A DNA stretch of 64,000 nt from Lachnospiraceae bacterium (GCA_022774505.1 JALFLW010000067.1:1-64000), one strand, 5' to 3'; shown: positions 26,353 through 36,830, counted from the stretch's first letter. Notes: a model not told the origin generated them from the sequence alone. Numbers and translations are program-made.

Positions 26353-28146
26353 ATGGCAGAAAACAGAATGATTGGGGATTATCCTGTAATCGGGATTCGT
26401 CCGACGATCGATGGACGGAGAGGCCCGTTAAAGGTACGTGAGTCGCTGGAGGCTCAGACAATGGGAATGGCAAAAAATGCAGCAAAGCTTTTTGAGGAAA
26501 ACCTGCGTTATTCAAATGGGGAACCGGTAAAGGTTGTTATTGCTGATACAACGATCGGACGTGTGGCCGAGGCTGCAGCATGTGCAGATAAATTTCGCAA
26601 AGAGGGTGTTGATATTACATTGACAGTGACTCCTTGCTGGTGCTATGGCTCAGAGACGATGGATATGGACAAAAATACCATTAAAGCAGTGTGGGGATTT
26701 AATGGTACAGAGAGACCGGGAGCAGTATATCTTGCAGCTGTTCTTGCAGCACATGCACAGAAAGGACTTCCTGCATTTGGAATTTATGGAAAGGATGTGC
26801 AGGAGGCTGATGCTGAGGAAATCCCTGAGGATGTAAAGGAGAAACTGCTTCGTTTTGGACGTGCAGCGATCGCAGCAGCGACCATGCGAGGAAAATCGTA
26901 TCTCCAGATCGGTGCGGTTACTATGGGTATTGCCGGTTCTATCGTAAATTGTGAATTTATCGAGGAATATCTTGGCATGCGTGTAGAGTCTGTTGATGAG
27001 GTAGAGATCATCCGCCGTATGTCAGAGGGAATCTATGACCATGAGGAGTTTGAGAGAGCGTTGTCATGGACAGAGTCTCATTGCAAAGAGGGATGGGACA
27101 AGAATCCTGATTTTGTAAAGAGAAATGATGAGCAGAAACAGCGCGACTGGGAGTTTGTCGTTAAGATGATGTGTATCATTAAAGATCTGATGAATGGAAA
27201 CAAGAATCTTCCGGAGGGAAGAGAGGAGGAGGCTGTCGGACATAATGCGATCGCAGCCGGTTTCCAGGGACAGAGACAGTGGACAGATTTTTATCCAAAT
27301 GGAGATTTTGCAGAAGCACTTTGTAATTCTTCTTTTGACTGGAATGGAGCGAGAGAACCATATATTCTGGCTACAGAAAATGATACCCTCAATGGTCTCG
27401 GAATGTTGTTTATGAAGCTGCTTACGGGCCGTGCACAGATCTTTGCAGACGTTCGTACATACTGGAGTCCGGATGCAGTGAAAAAGGCAACAGGATATGA
27501 GCTGGAGGGAATTGCCAGGGAGGCAGGCGGTTTCCTGCATTTGATCAATTCCGGTGCGGCTTGTCTGGATGCCTGCGGTGAAGTGAAAGATGAAAATGGA
27601 AATGGAGTGATCAAACCATTCTGGGAGATGACACAGGAGGATCAGAAGGCATGTCTGGAGGCTACAGAATGGTGTGCAGCTGATAATGGATATTTCCGCG
27701 GAGGCGGTTTCTCTTCCAGATATCTTACAAGAGCAGAAATGCCTGCAACAATGATCCGCCTGAATCTGGTGAAAGGATTAGGACCGGTGCTGCAGATCTG
27801 TGAGGGATATACGATCAATCTGCCGGATGAAGTATCCGATAAGATCTGGAAGCGTACTGATTACACATGGCCATGTACCTGGTTTGCTCCGCGTGTTACC
27901 GGTGAGGGGGCATTCAAGACAGCGTATGATGTGATGAATAACTGGGGAGCTAACCATGGTGCTATCAGTTATGGACATATTGGTGCAGATCTGATCACAT
28001 TGGCATCTATCCTGCGGATTCCGGTATGTATGCATAACGTTCCGGAGGAAGATATCTTCCGCCCATCTGCCTGGAATGCCTTTGGTATGGACAAAGAGGG
28101 ACAGGATTATCGTGCATGCGCGGCATACGGACCTCTTTACAAATAG
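26353..28146 (+). CDS. fucI: L-fucose isomerase
   Basis: The protein has 597 aa, full length for FucI. It isomerises L-fucose to L-fuculose (also D-arabinose to D-ribulose) in the cytoplasm. It carries the N-terminal signature [12 protein letters not shown], Mn-binding Glu in [10 protein letters not shown] and Asp in IFADVRTYW, and the active-site His region [14 protein letters not shown]. No fucK, fucA, permease or regulator gene is adjacent, which is unusual for a fucose pathway. Mucin-derived fucose use would fit a gut organism, but needs partners elsewhere. Confidence 0.95.
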   Translation: MAENRMIGDYPVIGIRPTIDGRRGPLKVRESLEAQTMGMAKNAAKLFEENLRYSNGEPVKVVIADTTIGRVAEAAACADKFRKEGVDITLTVTPCWCYGSETMDMDKNTIKAVWGFNGTERPGAVYLAAVLAAHAQKGLPAFGIYGKDVQEADAEEIPEDVKEKLLRFGRAAIAAATMRGKSYLQIGAVTMGIAGSIVNCEFIEEYLGMRVESVDEVEIIRRMSEGIYDHEEFERALSWTESHCKEGWDKNPDFVKRNDEQKQRDWEFVVKMMCIIKDLMNGNKNLPEGREEEAVGHNAIAAGFQGQRQWTDFYPNGDFAEALCNSSFDWNGAREPYILATENDTLNGLGMLFMKLLTGRAQIFADVRTYWSPDAVKKATGYELEGIAREAGGFLHLINSGAACLDACGEVKDENGNGVIKPFWEMTQEDQKACLEATEWCAADNGYFRGGGFSSRYLTRAEMPATMIRLNLVKGLGPVLQICEGYTINLPDEVSDKIWKRTDYTWPCTWFAPRVTGEGAFKTAYDVMNNWGANHGAISYGHIGADLITLASILRIPVCMHNVPEEDIFRPSAWNAFGMDKEGQDYRACAAYGPLYK

Positions 28147-28286
28147 TACGATTAACAGACCGGATGCGATGCATGGGGAGCTGTGTGTAAAAATACCGTA
28201 AAATCTCAGATCATATATGAGAAAAAAGCTGTAAATATGCAGTGTTTCCGGGGAAAAACAGTGAAATAGAGCAGAATGCTTCTATT

Positions 28287-28315
28287 TTGACCGTAGAATA
28301 AAAATATGGTATACT
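28287..28315 (+). promoter_or_regulatory. Promoter for glgP, overlapping a long-loop hairpin
   Basis: TTGACC (28287-28292) and TATACT (28310-28315) are separated by 17 bp. The -10 lies in the left arm of an inverted repeat (ATATGGTATAC at 28304-28314 with GTATGCCATAT near 28351-28361) that is followed by T7, so the same DNA could terminate upstream transcription. Confidence 0.65.
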
Positions 28316-28410
28316 TGTCGGTATGTGGAACTATATAGTCTGCACAGATGGGTATGCCATATTTTTTTGGAAAGTGTACACAAGTTTGTCTGGAAATTAG
28401 GAGGTTCATT

Positions 28411-30651
28411 ATGTTTGAACAGGAAATCGAGAATATTGCAGCAGGAGGAAGTAACGAGGAGATTTATTATAATCTGCTTAATCTGACAAAAAAAGCAATT
28501 GATCAAAAAGGGCGGATTGAAGGGAAGAAGAAGGTATATTATATATCAGCAGAGTTTCTGATCGGAAAGCTTTTATCTAATAACCTGATCAATTTGGGTC
28601 TTTATGATACAGTGAATGAAGCATTAAAGAAGCATGGAAGATCCATGACAGATATTGAGGAGATCGAGCCGGAGCCATCTCTTGGTAATGGTGGTCTGGG
28701 TCGTCTTGCGGCATGTTTTTTGGATTCTATTGCTACTTTGGGACTGCCGGGAGACGGTGTGGGATTAAATTACCATTTAGGTCTGTTCAAGCAGGTGTTT
28801 GAAAAGAATCTTCAGAAGGAGACAGCGAATCCGTGGATTCAGGATCAGAGCTGGCTTCGCCGGACAGATGTAGGATATCCGGTTATTTTTAATAATAAGA
28901 CAGTGCAGTCTGTAATGTATGAAATTGATGTTACAGGCTATGATAATAAGGTAAATACTTTGAAACTGTTTGATCTGGACAGTGTGGATGATTCAATCGT
29001 GCAGGAGGACAGTATCTGGTTCAACAAAGAAGAGATTGGAAAAAATCTGACACTGTTTTTGTATCCGGATGACAGTGATGTGCAGGGGCAGATGCTGCGT
29101 ATTTATCAGCAGTATTTCATGGTGAGCAATGCAGCCCAGCTGATCATTGATGAGGCAATTGCCAAGGGAAGCAATCTTTACGATCTGCCGGATTATGCGG
29201 TAGTTCAGATCAATGATACACATCCGACCATGGTGATCCCGGAGCTGATCCGCCTTCTGGTAAACCGCGGGATTGAGATGAATGATGCGATCGGTATAGT
29301 TTCCAGGATGTGTGCCTATACAAATCATACGATCCTGGCAGAGGCATTAGAGAAATGGCCAATGTGGTATTTGGAAAAAGTTGTTCCACAGCTCGTTCCT
29401 ATCATTAAGATGCTGGATGTAAAAGTCAAGGAGAAATATTCTGATCCGAGAGTTGCCATTATTGACGAAAATAATACAGTACATATGGCACATATTGATA
29501 TTCATTACAGCACAAGTGTCAATGGTGTGGCATATCTTCATACAGAAATCCTGAAAAATTCTGAATTGAAGCCGTTTTATGATCTGTATCCGCAGAAATT
29601 TAATAATAAGACAAATGGAATAACCTTCCGCCGCTGGCTGCTTCACTGCAATCATCCGCTGGCTGACTATATTACAGAAAAGATCGGGGATGGTTTTAAG
29701 AAGGACGCCTCCAAGCTTGAGGATTTATTGAAATATCAGGATGATCAGAAGGTTCTTGATGATATATATGATATTAAGAAATCGAAAAAGAAAGAGCTTG
29801 CAGCGTATCTTAAGGCAAAAGAAAATATTGAGGTAGATGAGGATTCTGTATTTGATGTACAGGTTAAGCGTCTTCACGAATATAAACGTCAGCAGATGAA
29901 TGCATTGTATGTGATCCATAAATATCTTGATATTAAGGCAGGAAATAAGCCAAAGACTCCGGTAACAGTGATCTTTGGTGCAAAGGCTGCACCGGCTTAT
30001 ACAATTGCAAAAGATATCATTCATTTGATATTGTGTTTGTCTGAGCTGATCAATAATGATCCGGAGGTTAGTCCGTATCTGAAGGTTGTGATGCTGGAAA
30101 ATTATAATGTTTCCTATGCTGAAAAGGTGATCCCGGCAGCAGATATTTCAGAGCAGATATCCCTTGCCTCCAAGGAAGCAAGTGGAACCGGTAATATGAA
30201 ATTTATGCTGAACGGAGCGATCACACTGGGAACAGAAGATGGGGCAAATGTGGAGATCCATCAGTTTGTCGGTGACGATAATATTTATATTTTTGGTAAA
30301 TCAAGTGAAGAAGTTATTGAACATTATGCCAAGGCCGATTACAGTGCAGAGTCGATCTATGATGCTGATCCGGAGATTGCAAAGCTTGTGGATTTCATTA
30401 TCAGCAAGGAACTGTTTGCAGTAGGAAATAAAAAGAGTCTGATCCGGTTGTATATGGAGCTTTTGACCAAGGATTGGTTTATGACGCTTCTGGATGTGAA
30501 AGAATATATTCAGGTAAAAGAAAAGATGCTTAAGGATTATACAGACAAAAAAGCGTGGGAAAAGAAAATGTTAGTCAATATAGCCAAGGCAGGATTTTTC
30601 TCATCAGACCGCACGATCGCACAGTATAATGAAGATATCTGGCATCTGTAG
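28411..30651 (+). CDS. glgP: Glycogen/maltodextrin phosphorylase
   Basis: The protein has 746 aa. This GT35, PLP-dependent enzyme releases glucose-1-phosphate from alpha-1,4-glucans. Characteristic segments are [37 protein letters not shown] and the PLP-lysine region with [14 protein letters not shown] and [13 protein letters not shown] 28411 follows AGGAGG; an in-frame upstream ATG would add a 21-residue non-conserved extension. It heads a likely operon with a small membrane protein, phosphofructokinase, dnaX, ybaB and recR, tying glucan breakdown to glycolysis. Confidence 0.95.
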   Translation: MFEQEIENIAAGGSNEEIYYNLLNLTKKAIDQKGRIEGKKKVYYISAEFLIGKLLSNNLINLGLYDTVNEALKKHGRSMTDIEEIEPEPSLGNGGLGRLAACFLDSIATLGLPGDGVGLNYHLGLFKQVFEKNLQKETANPWIQDQSWLRRTDVGYPVIFNNKTVQSVMYEIDVTGYDNKVNTLKLFDLDSVDDSIVQEDSIWFNKEEIGKNLTLFLYPDDSDVQGQMLRIYQQYFMVSNAAQLIIDEAIAKGSNLYDLPDYAVVQINDTHPTMVIPELIRLLVNRGIEMNDAIGIVSRMCAYTNHTILAEALEKWPMWYLEKVVPQLVPIIKMLDVKVKEKYSDPRVAIIDENNTVHMAHIDIHYSTSVNGVAYLHTEILKNSELKPFYDLYPQKFNNKTNGITFRRWLLHCNHPLADYITEKIGDGFKKDASKLEDLLKYQDDQKVLDDIYDIKKSKKKELAAYLKAKENIEVDEDSVFDVQVKRLHEYKRQQMNALYVIHKYLDIKAGNKPKTPVTVIFGAKAAPAYTIAKDIIHLILCLSELINNDPEVSPYLKVVMLENYNVSYAEKVIPAADISEQISLASKEASGTGNMKFMLNGAITLGTEDGANVEIHQFVGDDNIYIFGKSSEEVIEHYAKADYSAESIYDADPEIAKLVDFIISKELFAVGNKKSLIRLYMELLTKDWFMTLLDVKEYIQVKEKMLKDYTDKKAWEKKMLVNIAKAGFFSSDRTIAQYNEDIWHL

Positions 30652-30659
30652 GAGTGGAT

Positions 30660-30866
30660 ATGGGATTGATATTGACAGCCATTGTGTCTCCGGGAGTGAT
30701 CGGAGGAACGCTTTTGGTGGTACTGGCCGGCGGATGGGTCATGAACAGGATTGTTCAGAAAAAATACGGATATACGCCGGAACGGGAAAAACAGTTAGAG
30801 GAAGGACAGGAACAGGGGCTTTCCGAAGGAAGATCATGCCTGTCAGGAAAAAAGAAACGTTACTGA
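30660..30866 (+). CDS. 68-aa small membrane protein
   Basis: The ORF starts 8 bp after glgP with AGGAG 5 nt upstream of the ATG. It has one TM helix (about residues 4-27, Gly/Val-rich) followed by a short cytoplasmic tail of mixed charge (KKYGYTPEREKQLEEGQ). No family was recognised. The RBS, tight placement between glgP and pfk, and TM-plus-tail design support a real gene. The function is unknown. Confidence 0.6.
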   Translation: MGLILTAIVSPGVIGGTLLVVLAGGWVMNRIVQKKYGYTPEREKQLEEGQEQGLSEGRSCLSGKKKRY

Positions 30867-30912
30867 TGTAAAAGAAAGGATAGTGTCAGAAGGCACAGAA
30901 TTGGAGGAAATT

Positions 30913-31986
30913 GTGAAGAGGATCGGTTTTTTGACAAGCGGTGGTGACTGCCAAAGCTTAAATGCAACCATGCGTGGTGTGGCCAAGACACTTTATCAGG
31001 CAAATCCGAATGTGGAGATCTATGGCATACTGGAGGGTTATAAAGGATTGATCTATGGAAACCGCCGTAAAATGGAGCCAAAGGATTTCTCGGGAATATT
31101 GACAGAGGGTGGTACCATAATCGGGACTTCCAGACAACCTTTTAAAAAGATGGGTGATCCTGATGAAAACGGACTTGATAAGGTAAAGGCCATGCTGGAT
31201 AATTACAAAAAATGGAAATTGGATTGTCTGGTAATACTGGGAGGAAATGGCACGCATAAGACGGCAAATCTTCTCAGCGAAAAAGGCTGTAATGTGGTTA
31301 CTCTGCCAAAGACGATTGATAATGATATCTGGGGAACCGATATTACATTTGGTTTTCAGAGTGCTGTAAATATTGCAACGAATGCCATCGACTGTATTCA
31401 TACAACGGCGGCATCTCATGGCCGTGTGTTTATTGTGGAAGTAATGGGACATAAGGTGGGATGGCTCACCCTTCATGCAGGTATTGCCGGGGGAGCGGAT
31501 ATTATACTTCTGCCTGAGATTCCGTATGATATCAATTCTGTAGTGAAGGCACTGGAAAAAAGAAGTGCCCAGGGAAAGCGTTTCTCTATTCTGGCAGTAG
31601 CCGAGGGTGCGATTTCAAAAGAAGATGCAGCACTCAGCAAAAAAGAGCTGAAGGCAAAGAGGAAGAAAATGGCATATCCGTCTATCTCTTATGAGATCGG
31701 AGCACAGATTCAGGAGAAAACAGGGCAGGAGGTACGGATCACTGTTCCGGGTCATATGCAGCGTGGCGGTGAGCCGTGTCCGTATGACCGTGTACTTTCT
31801 ACACGTCTGGGAGCGGCAGCAGCCCAGCTGATCATAAAAGAAAAATATGGTTATATGGTTGGAATGGTGAATGGCGAGACAGTTCCTGTTCCTCTCTCAG
31901 AAGTAGCAGGAAAGCTGAAAATGGTTGATCCGAAGGCATCCATTATTCAGGAGATCAAGGAAATGGGAATCTGTTTTGGAGATTAG
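30913..31986 (+). CDS. 6-phosphofructokinase (group III-like)
   Basis: The protein has 357 aa and catalyses fructose-6-phosphate phosphorylation in glycolysis. Motifs are FLTSGGDC near the N-terminus, LGGNGTHKTA at the donor phosphate site, LPKTIDNDI with the catalytic TIDND, and PGHMQRGGEP. The Lys before TIDND (Gly in E. coli ATP-PFK) is typical of PPi-dependent or mixed-donor enzymes, whereas GGNG keeps the small Gly associated with ATP use; the Asp usually preceding it is Asn here. The donor is therefore uncertain. GTG 30913 is chosen because GGAGG lies 5 nt upstream. Confidence 0.9.
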   Translation: MKRIGFLTSGGDCQSLNATMRGVAKTLYQANPNVEIYGILEGYKGLIYGNRRKMEPKDFSGILTEGGTIIGTSRQPFKKMGDPDENGLDKVKAMLDNYKKWKLDCLVILGGNGTHKTANLLSEKGCNVVTLPKTIDNDIWGTDITFGFQSAVNIATNAIDCIHTTAASHGRVFIVEVMGHKVGWLTLHAGIAGGADIILLPEIPYDINSVVKALEKRSAQGKRFSILAVAEGAISKEDAALSKKELKAKRKKMAYPSISYEIGAQIQEKTGQEVRITVPGHMQRGGEPCPYDRVLSTRLGAAAAQLIIKEKYGYMVGMVNGETVPVPLSEVAGKLKMVDPKASIIQEIKEMGICFGD

Positions 31987-32009
31987 TAAAAAAAGGAGAC
32001 GAAATAAAT

Positions 32010-33587
32010 ATGTCATATACGGCATTATATCGAAAATTTCGTCCCTCTGGATTTGATGAGGTAAAGGGACAGGATCATATTGTGACGACCCTGCGTAATC
32101 AGATCAGGATGGACAGGATCGGTCATGCATATCTGTTCTGCGGAACAAGAGGAACCGGTAAGACATCCGTGGCCAAGATCATGGCTAAGGCGGTAAATTG
32201 TGAATCTCCGGTAGATGGCAGTCCCTGCAACCGGTGTGCTATGTGTCAAAAGATCAATAGTCAGACATCGATGAATGTGATCGAGATTGATGCTGCATCC
32301 AATAACGGTGTTGGAAATATCAGGGATATTATTGATGAGGTGCAGTACTCTCCTACAGAGGGGAGATATAAGGTGTATATTATCGATGAGGTGCATATGC
32401 TTTCAACAGGGGCTTTTAATGCCCTGTTAAAAACACTTGAGGAACCACCGGAATATGTGATCTTTATTCTGGCAACTACAGAAGCACATAAAATACCGAT
32501 TACCATTTTGTCCCGGTGTCAGAGATATAATTTTAAAAGGATTACCATAGATACAATACAGGCACGCTTACGCGAGCTGATGGATAAAGAGCAGCTTGAT
32601 GTAGAAGATAAAGCATTGCGTTATATCGCAAAGACAGCAGATGGATCTTTGCGAGATGCACTGAGTCTTTTAGATCAATGTATTGCATTTTATCTGGGAC
32701 AGGCATTGACCTATGATAAAGCACTGGAGGTGCTGGGTGCGGTAGATACTTCAGTATACAGCCGGATGTTTCGTTATTTAGCCGATTATAATGCGGTGGG
32801 CTGTCTGGAACTTGTGGAAGAAATGATGGTCAGTGGAAGGGATCTGACGCAGTTTATTAATGAGTTTGTCTGGTATCTTAGAAATCTCCTGCTGATCAGT
32901 AGTTCACAGCAGGGGAGTGAGTTGGTGGACGTATCCAGCGAGCAGCTTGCAAATCTGCAGGAAGAATCCGGGATGCTTCCACAGGAAACACTGATACGTT
33001 ATATCCGTATTTTGTCAGAGCTGGCGAATCAGATCCGGTATGCGGTACAAAAAAGGATACTGATCGAAGTGGCATTGATCAAGCTGTGTAAGCCACAGAT
33101 GGACAGCAGGCAGGATATGACAACAGTTCTTCAACGGCTTGATGCAGTGGAAAAGCAGTTGGAAAACGGCATACCTGCAATGGCAGCACCTGTGCCTGCA
33201 GCAGCTTCGGAACAGGTGCTGCAGGAGCAGAAAGAGCAACCTAAGATTTATCCCAAGGCAGTGCCGGAGGATATCAGGGAGCTTTTGAAAATATGGCCCC
33301 GGATAATTGAAAAGTGTAGTCCTTTAGAGCGGATCGCATTAGAAAAAGCGAAACGGGTAGTGGGAGAGGATGGAACACTGGTGCTTCAGTTTGCGGATCC
33401 GACAGAAGGAGGTATCTTTCAACAGGATGATGGGAAGCGGCTGGAGGAACTTGGAGTGATCATACAAAATATTCTTGGAAAAGAAGTGGAGCTTCAGCTT
33501 CGCATTGTATCTCAAAAAGTACAGGAACAGTATGAAGATCTGGGAAATATTATACATTTTGATGGAATAGAGATAATTGATGAATAG
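32010..33587 (+). CDS. dnaX: DNA polymerase III subunits gamma/tau
   Basis: The protein has 525 aa. This clamp-loader ATPase opens the beta clamp for replication. It has Walker [10 protein letters not shown] (about 45-53), a zinc module with four Cys ([16 protein letters not shown]), Walker B IIDEVHML and the SRC sensor motif (LSRCQRY). Domain III and a short tau-like C-terminal region follow. No slippery A/T-rich frameshift site with stimulatory structure was recognised. ybaB follows by 17 bp, the standard dnaX-ybaB-recR order. Confidence 0.96.
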   Translation: MSYTALYRKFRPSGFDEVKGQDHIVTTLRNQIRMDRIGHAYLFCGTRGTGKTSVAKIMAKAVNCESPVDGSPCNRCAMCQKINSQTSMNVIEIDAASNNGVGNIRDIIDEVQYSPTEGRYKVYIIDEVHMLSTGAFNALLKTLEEPPEYVIFILATTEAHKIPITILSRCQRYNFKRITIDTIQARLRELMDKEQLDVEDKALRYIAKTADGSLRDALSLLDQCIAFYLGQALTYDKALEVLGAVDTSVYSRMFRYLADYNAVGCLELVEEMMVSGRDLTQFINEFVWYLRNLLLISSSQQGSELVDVSSEQLANLQEESGMLPQETLIRYIRILSELANQIRYAVQKRILIEVALIKLCKPQMDSRQDMTTVLQRLDAVEKQLENGIPAMAAPVPAAASEQVLQEQKEQPKIYPKAVPEDIRELLKIWPRIIEKCSPLERIALEKAKRVVGEDGTLVLQFADPTEGGIFQQDDGKRLEELGVIIQNILGKEVELQLRIVSQKVQEQYEDLGNIIHFDGIEIIDE

Positions 33588-33604
33588 AAAGGAAGGAAAA
33601 AACT

Positions 33605-33955
33605 ATGGCAAAAAGAGGTGGATTTCCGGGAGGAATGCCGGGAAATATGAATAATCTTATGAAACAGGCACAGAGAATGCAGCGTCAGATGGAAGAAAAG
33701 TCAAAAGAAATGGAAGAAAAGGAATTTGAGGCTTCAGCAGGAGGCGGAGTTGTTACGGTAAAGGTATCCGGCAAAAAAGAGGTGCTGTCTGTTAAACTTT
33801 CGGAAGAGGTTGTTGACCCGGATGATATTGAGACGCTGGAAGATCTCATTGTAGCAGCTACCAATGAAGCATTGCGTAAAATGGAAGAAGAAAATGCACA
33901 GGTTATGCAGCAACTGACGGGAGGTCTGGGAGGCCTTGGCGGAGGACTCTTTTAA
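33605..33955 (+). CDS. ybaB: YbaB/EbfC nucleoid-associated protein
   Basis: The protein has 116 aa and RBS AAAGGAAGG. It is a small DNA-binding protein of the YbaB/EbfC family, with an N-terminal Gly/Met-rich stretch, the [12 protein letters not shown] helix and the conserved [16 protein letters not shown] strand region. It ends in a Gly-rich tail. Its TAA stop lies inside the 7-bp target-site duplication of a MITE-like element. Confidence 0.94.
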   Translation: MAKRGGFPGGMPGNMNNLMKQAQRMQRQMEEKSKEMEEKEFEASAGGGVVTVKVSGKKEVLSVKLSEEVVDPDDIETLEDLIVAATNEALRKMEEENAQVMQQLTGGLGGLGGGLF

Positions 33956-33958
33956 GAA

Positions 33959-34118
33959 GATTAGGGTGTCAAAAGGTCTGAATTTTCCTGACGGGCTATT
34001 TTCTCGAATCTTTGACCACAATATCTATCAACGATGCGCCGCATCGCCTCAAGATATTGTAGCGCAAATCTTCAAAAAAATATCTTCGTCATGAAAATGG
34101 ACTTTTGACATCCTAATC
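33959..34118. mobile_element. 160-bp MITE-like palindromic element with 7-bp target duplication
   Basis: The element begins GATTAGGGTGTCAAAAG and ends CTTTTGACATCCTAATC, inverted repeats with one mismatch over the first 17 bp. Imperfect complementarity continues across most of both halves to the centre (GATGCGCCGCATC region). It is flanked by direct TTAAGAA at 33952-33958 and 34119-34125. No ORF is present, so it would need a transposase in trans. It separates ybaB from recR without breaking either. Confidence 0.75.
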
Positions 34119-34158
34119 TTAAGAAGGAATAGATCAAACCGAAGGGAAAGTGACCAAA

Positions 34159-34755
34159 ATGGATGTATACAGCAGTCAGATCACTGCTTTGGTAGAACAG
34201 TTGTCCAGATTGCCCGGGATTGGAGCAAAATCAGCACAACGACTGGCATTTCATATATTAAATATGCCGGAGGATCAGGTGCTTGGATTGTCTCAGGCTA
34301 TGACAAATGCAAAGAAAAATGTACATTATTGTAAGGAGTGCTGCACATACACGGATCAGGAGCTTTGTCCGATCTGTGCCAGTGACAAAAGAAATCACCG
34401 GATAATCATGGTTGTAGAAAATCCGAGAGATCTGGCAGCTTATGAAAAGACCGGAAAATATGACGGGGTTTATCATGTGCTGCATGGTGCGATATCTCCT
34501 ATGCTGGGGATAGGCCCGGCAGATATCCGGCTGCGGGAATTAATGGTTCGTCTGCAGCAGGACGTAGACGAGGTGATAGTTGCAACCAACAAGAATCTTG
34601 AGGGGGATGCTACAGCTACATATATCAGCAAATTAGTGAAGCCGACAGGCATCAAGGTAAGCAGGATCGCGAGTGGTGTTCCGGTAGGGGGAGACCTAGA
34701 ATATATTGATGAGGTGACTCTTTTGAGAGCTCTGGAGGGAAGAACGGACATGTAG
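34159..34755 (+). CDS. recR: Recombination mediator RecR
   Basis: The protein has 198 aa. It works with RecF/RecO to load RecA at gaps. It has a helix-hairpin-helix LPGIGAKSAQRLAF, the four-Cys zinc finger CKECC...CPIC (about residues 54-75) and a Toprim domain with VVENPRDLAAYE; ASGVPVGGDLEYIDEVT sits at the C-terminus. The start is taken at ATG 34159; a GTG three codons upstream is possible. Its 3' end overlaps the convergent yyaC gene by 60 bp. Confidence 0.94.
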   Translation: MDVYSSQITALVEQLSRLPGIGAKSAQRLAFHILNMPEDQVLGLSQAMTNAKKNVHYCKECCTYTDQELCPICASDKRNHRIIMVVENPRDLAAYEKTGKYDGVYHVLHGAISPMLGIGPADIRLRELMVRLQQDVDEVIVATNKNLEGDATATYISKLVKPTGIKVSRIASGVPVGGDLEYIDEVTLLRALEGRTDM

Positions 34756-35301
34756 TGAGTCCCAGATGCCATGAGAGATAAAGGCGGCCAGTTCTGCAAC
34801 GGTAAAAAGCTTTGTTGTCTGAAGAGTTACGTGGTTATTAGAACCGGAGTGATTGACAATACCGGTGATATGAATATCACCTGCAGGCGGGAGAGAATGA
34901 CTGACGCCGATCCCCGGACGGAGGCTTCCGGCTCCCAGCGTGACGAAGCCGACATGCTCCGGGATGCCCAGAGAGGCATCTATAGCGATAATAAAAGGAT
35001 TTGAATAGCGGTTGTATATGGAAGATAACGTGTCTGAAAGATTGCCGGCGTGAACGGTGTGACGCAGACTTCCGTATACAGCGGCTTTTTTTATTTTTGA
35101 CGGGTCAGACTGGGAAAAAAGAGTCAAAAGCTGATGGCCTACCAGCGGACCGAGGCTGTCACCGGTAGCCCGGTCGGATCCGATACATAGGAAAATTAAC
35201 GGACGTTTGCCGGCGGATGCAAGCATACCGCGGAGAGCACTGCAGAATCCGGAGGAGTTTTTTTGGATGGATGTAGTGAAATAAAGGGTAGTATTTGTCA
35301 T
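34696..35301 (-). CDS. yyaC: Sporulation protein YyaC (DUF1256, spore-protease-like fold)
   Basis: The protein has 201 aa and RBS AGAAAGGA 7 nt before the ATG. The YyaC/DUF1256 signature GSDRATGDSLGPLVG and downstream IAIDASLG and GVSHSLPPAGDIHITG are visible; the fold is related to the germination protease GPR and hydrogenase maturation proteases. YyaC is found almost only in endospore formers, so it marks this genome as spore-forming by gene content. It is transcribed toward recR, and the two genes' 3' ends overlap by 60 bp. Paired Spo0A-like boxes lie about 90-140 bp upstream. Confidence 0.88.
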   Translation of the reverse strand: MTNTTLYFTTSIQKNSSGFCSALRGMLASAGKRPLIFLCIGSDRATGDSLGPLVGHQLLTLFSQSDPSKIKKAAVYGSLRHTVHAGNLSDTLSSIYNRYSNPFIIAIDASLGIPEHVGFVTLGAGSLRPGIGVSHSLPPAGDIHITGIVNHSGSNNHVTLQTTKLFTVAELAAFISHGIWDSLHVRSSLQSSQKSHLINIF

Positions 35302-35391
35302 GTAAAAATCCTTTCTCTATTCATTAAACTCAGATCTATGATAAAGTATGCCCCGGTACATAGTATTTAAACCTCTGTTTTTTTACAAGAC

Positions 35392-35439
35392 TGTCGAAAT
35401 CTTTCCTGCGAAAAGTCCGCATGGAACATTACTTCGACA
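35392..35439. promoter_or_regulatory. Pair of inverted Spo0A-box-like sequences
   Basis: TGTCGAA at 35392-35398 and its inverse TTCGACA at 35433-35439 match the 7-bp 0A-box core. They lie in the divergent region between yyaC (minus) and the LysM gene (plus). They could also pair as an 8-bp stem, CTGTCGAA/TTCGACAG. Confidence 0.4.
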
Positions 35440-35535
35440 GAAAATATCACAAAGAAAGTGGTATATTTACGGAAAATAAGTTGTAAAACCTGCGGTCTGT
35501 CAGAGTGTGGACTGCAGGGAGAATGGAGGAATTTG

Positions 35536-36765
35536 ATGGAGGAGACGAGGAAAAAAGCAAAAGAAGAATTTATATATGAATATAAGACATATCCTAAGAA
35601 TGTCCGTCAGATAGGTGTCCCACTTCCGGGCTATAAGATATATTTGGAAGATTATGTGATCACATATTTGAAGCAAAATTTTATGCATGCACAGGAATCG
35701 GTTCTTATTGTCCTTTTTGGAAAGAAAGGTCAGGACGATGCACAAAATACAGCTTTTGTATATGGTGCCATGCAGATCGGGCAACAGGACATATTGGAAC
35801 AGGGCAGGATCGGACAGGAAATATGGCAGGAGATATATCAGAGTGCCGGACAGGCTTTTCCGGGGGCTGAAGTGCTGGGCTGGGCCTGTGGGATGCCGGC
35901 ATGGAACAGCGAAATGGACAAGCAGGTACGAAGGCTGCAAAAAGCGGAATTTGCCAGAGAAGAACAGGCTTTATTTTTGTGGGATCTGTCCGAAAAAGAG
36001 GAGAAGCTTTTCGTATGGCAGAGAGGCATGTTGAAGGAAATGTCAGGATATTATATATATTTTGAAAAAAATCCCCAAATGCAGAACTTCATGCTGGACA
36101 GCAATGAAACGGAAAGCATCGATGCGGATTATGAGGATACGGTTACAAGTTCCATGCGTCAGGTTATAGAAGAAAAGGAAGAAAAGAAAAGAAACATGCA
36201 GCTTTTGGCGTATTGTGGGGCTGTTGCGGCAGGAATCGCATTATTATTCGGTATACATACGATGCTGGACAGTACAGCGCGTATCCAAAAAATGGAACAG
36301 ACAGTTGATTCGCTGACGGAATATGTCGGGCAGCAGCAGGAGGATGTTGAAGCAATGTCGCATCAGGCAGATCAACAGGTGAAACAAATCCCATATCAGA
36401 AAACCGCCTACCCGGATAAAAAAACAGAGGAAAAGGCAGGGGTAAGCCACAGAAAAACAACAGAGCAGCCGGTGCAGGCTCAGAAAGAGGAATATACGCA
36501 GCAAAAGAAAAATGTTACCCCAAAGGGTGAAAAAGAAAAACAAACACAAGCATCTGTTTCCGGCAGAAAACCGAAACAAAAGGCGAAATCCGTCAAAAAG
36601 GAGAAGCAAAGCTACATTGTCAAAAAAGGAGATACCTTATCCCAGATTGTTTGGAAACAGTATAGAGATCTATCTTATGAAAAAAAGGTCAGGAAAGCAA
36701 ACGGACTGAAGAATGCAAATGAAATATATGTGGGTCAGTGCATTGTGCTTCCTGATTACAAATAA
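35536..36765 (+). CDS. Membrane protein with C-terminal LysM domain
   Basis: The protein has 409 aa. The N-terminal ~215 residues form a soluble, probably cytoplasmic domain of unknown family. A TM helix follows (~220-242), then a Lys/Gln-rich extended linker and a C-terminal LysM module (~357-408: YIVKKGDTLSQIVWKQY ... GQCIVLPDY). LysM binds N-acetylglucosamine polymers, so the linker and LysM likely reach into peptidoglycan. ATG 35536 is chosen after TGGAGGA; the frame stays open further upstream. Its position next to yyaC and Spo0A-like boxes hints at a developmental wall role, but this is inference. Confidence 0.75.
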   Translation: MEETRKKAKEEFIYEYKTYPKNVRQIGVPLPGYKIYLEDYVITYLKQNFMHAQESVLIVLFGKKGQDDAQNTAFVYGAMQIGQQDILEQGRIGQEIWQEIYQSAGQAFPGAEVLGWACGMPAWNSEMDKQVRRLQKAEFAREEQALFLWDLSEKEEKLFVWQRGMLKEMSGYYIYFEKNPQMQNFMLDSNETESIDADYEDTVTSSMRQVIEEKEEKKRNMQLLAYCGAVAAGIALLFGIHTMLDSTARIQKMEQTVDSLTEYVGQQQEDVEAMSHQADQQVKQIPYQKTAYPDKKTEEKAGVSHRKTTEQPVQAQKEEYTQQKKNVTPKGEKEKQTQASVSGRKPKQKAKSVKKEKQSYIVKKGDTLSQIVWKQYRDLSYEKKVRKANGLKNANEIYVGQCIVLPDYK

Positions 36766-36830
36766 CGAAGCTACTGTACAGAAATTGGGACAGTGCATTG
36801 CTGATAAAGGGAAACTGTATAAATTTCCGG

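Noticed and set aside
32010..33587. Programmed frameshift within dnaX
   Set aside because: No slippery heptamer with a downstream structure was recognised, and many Firmicutes make only the long product.
33957..34120. Factor-independent terminator of ybaB
   Set aside because: The inverted repeat is very long, has a target-site duplication and no T-run after the stem; a MITE explains it better.
34771..35004. Plus-strand 77-codon ORF after recR
   Set aside because: It is antisense to yyaC, which has clear family motifs; no RBS is present.
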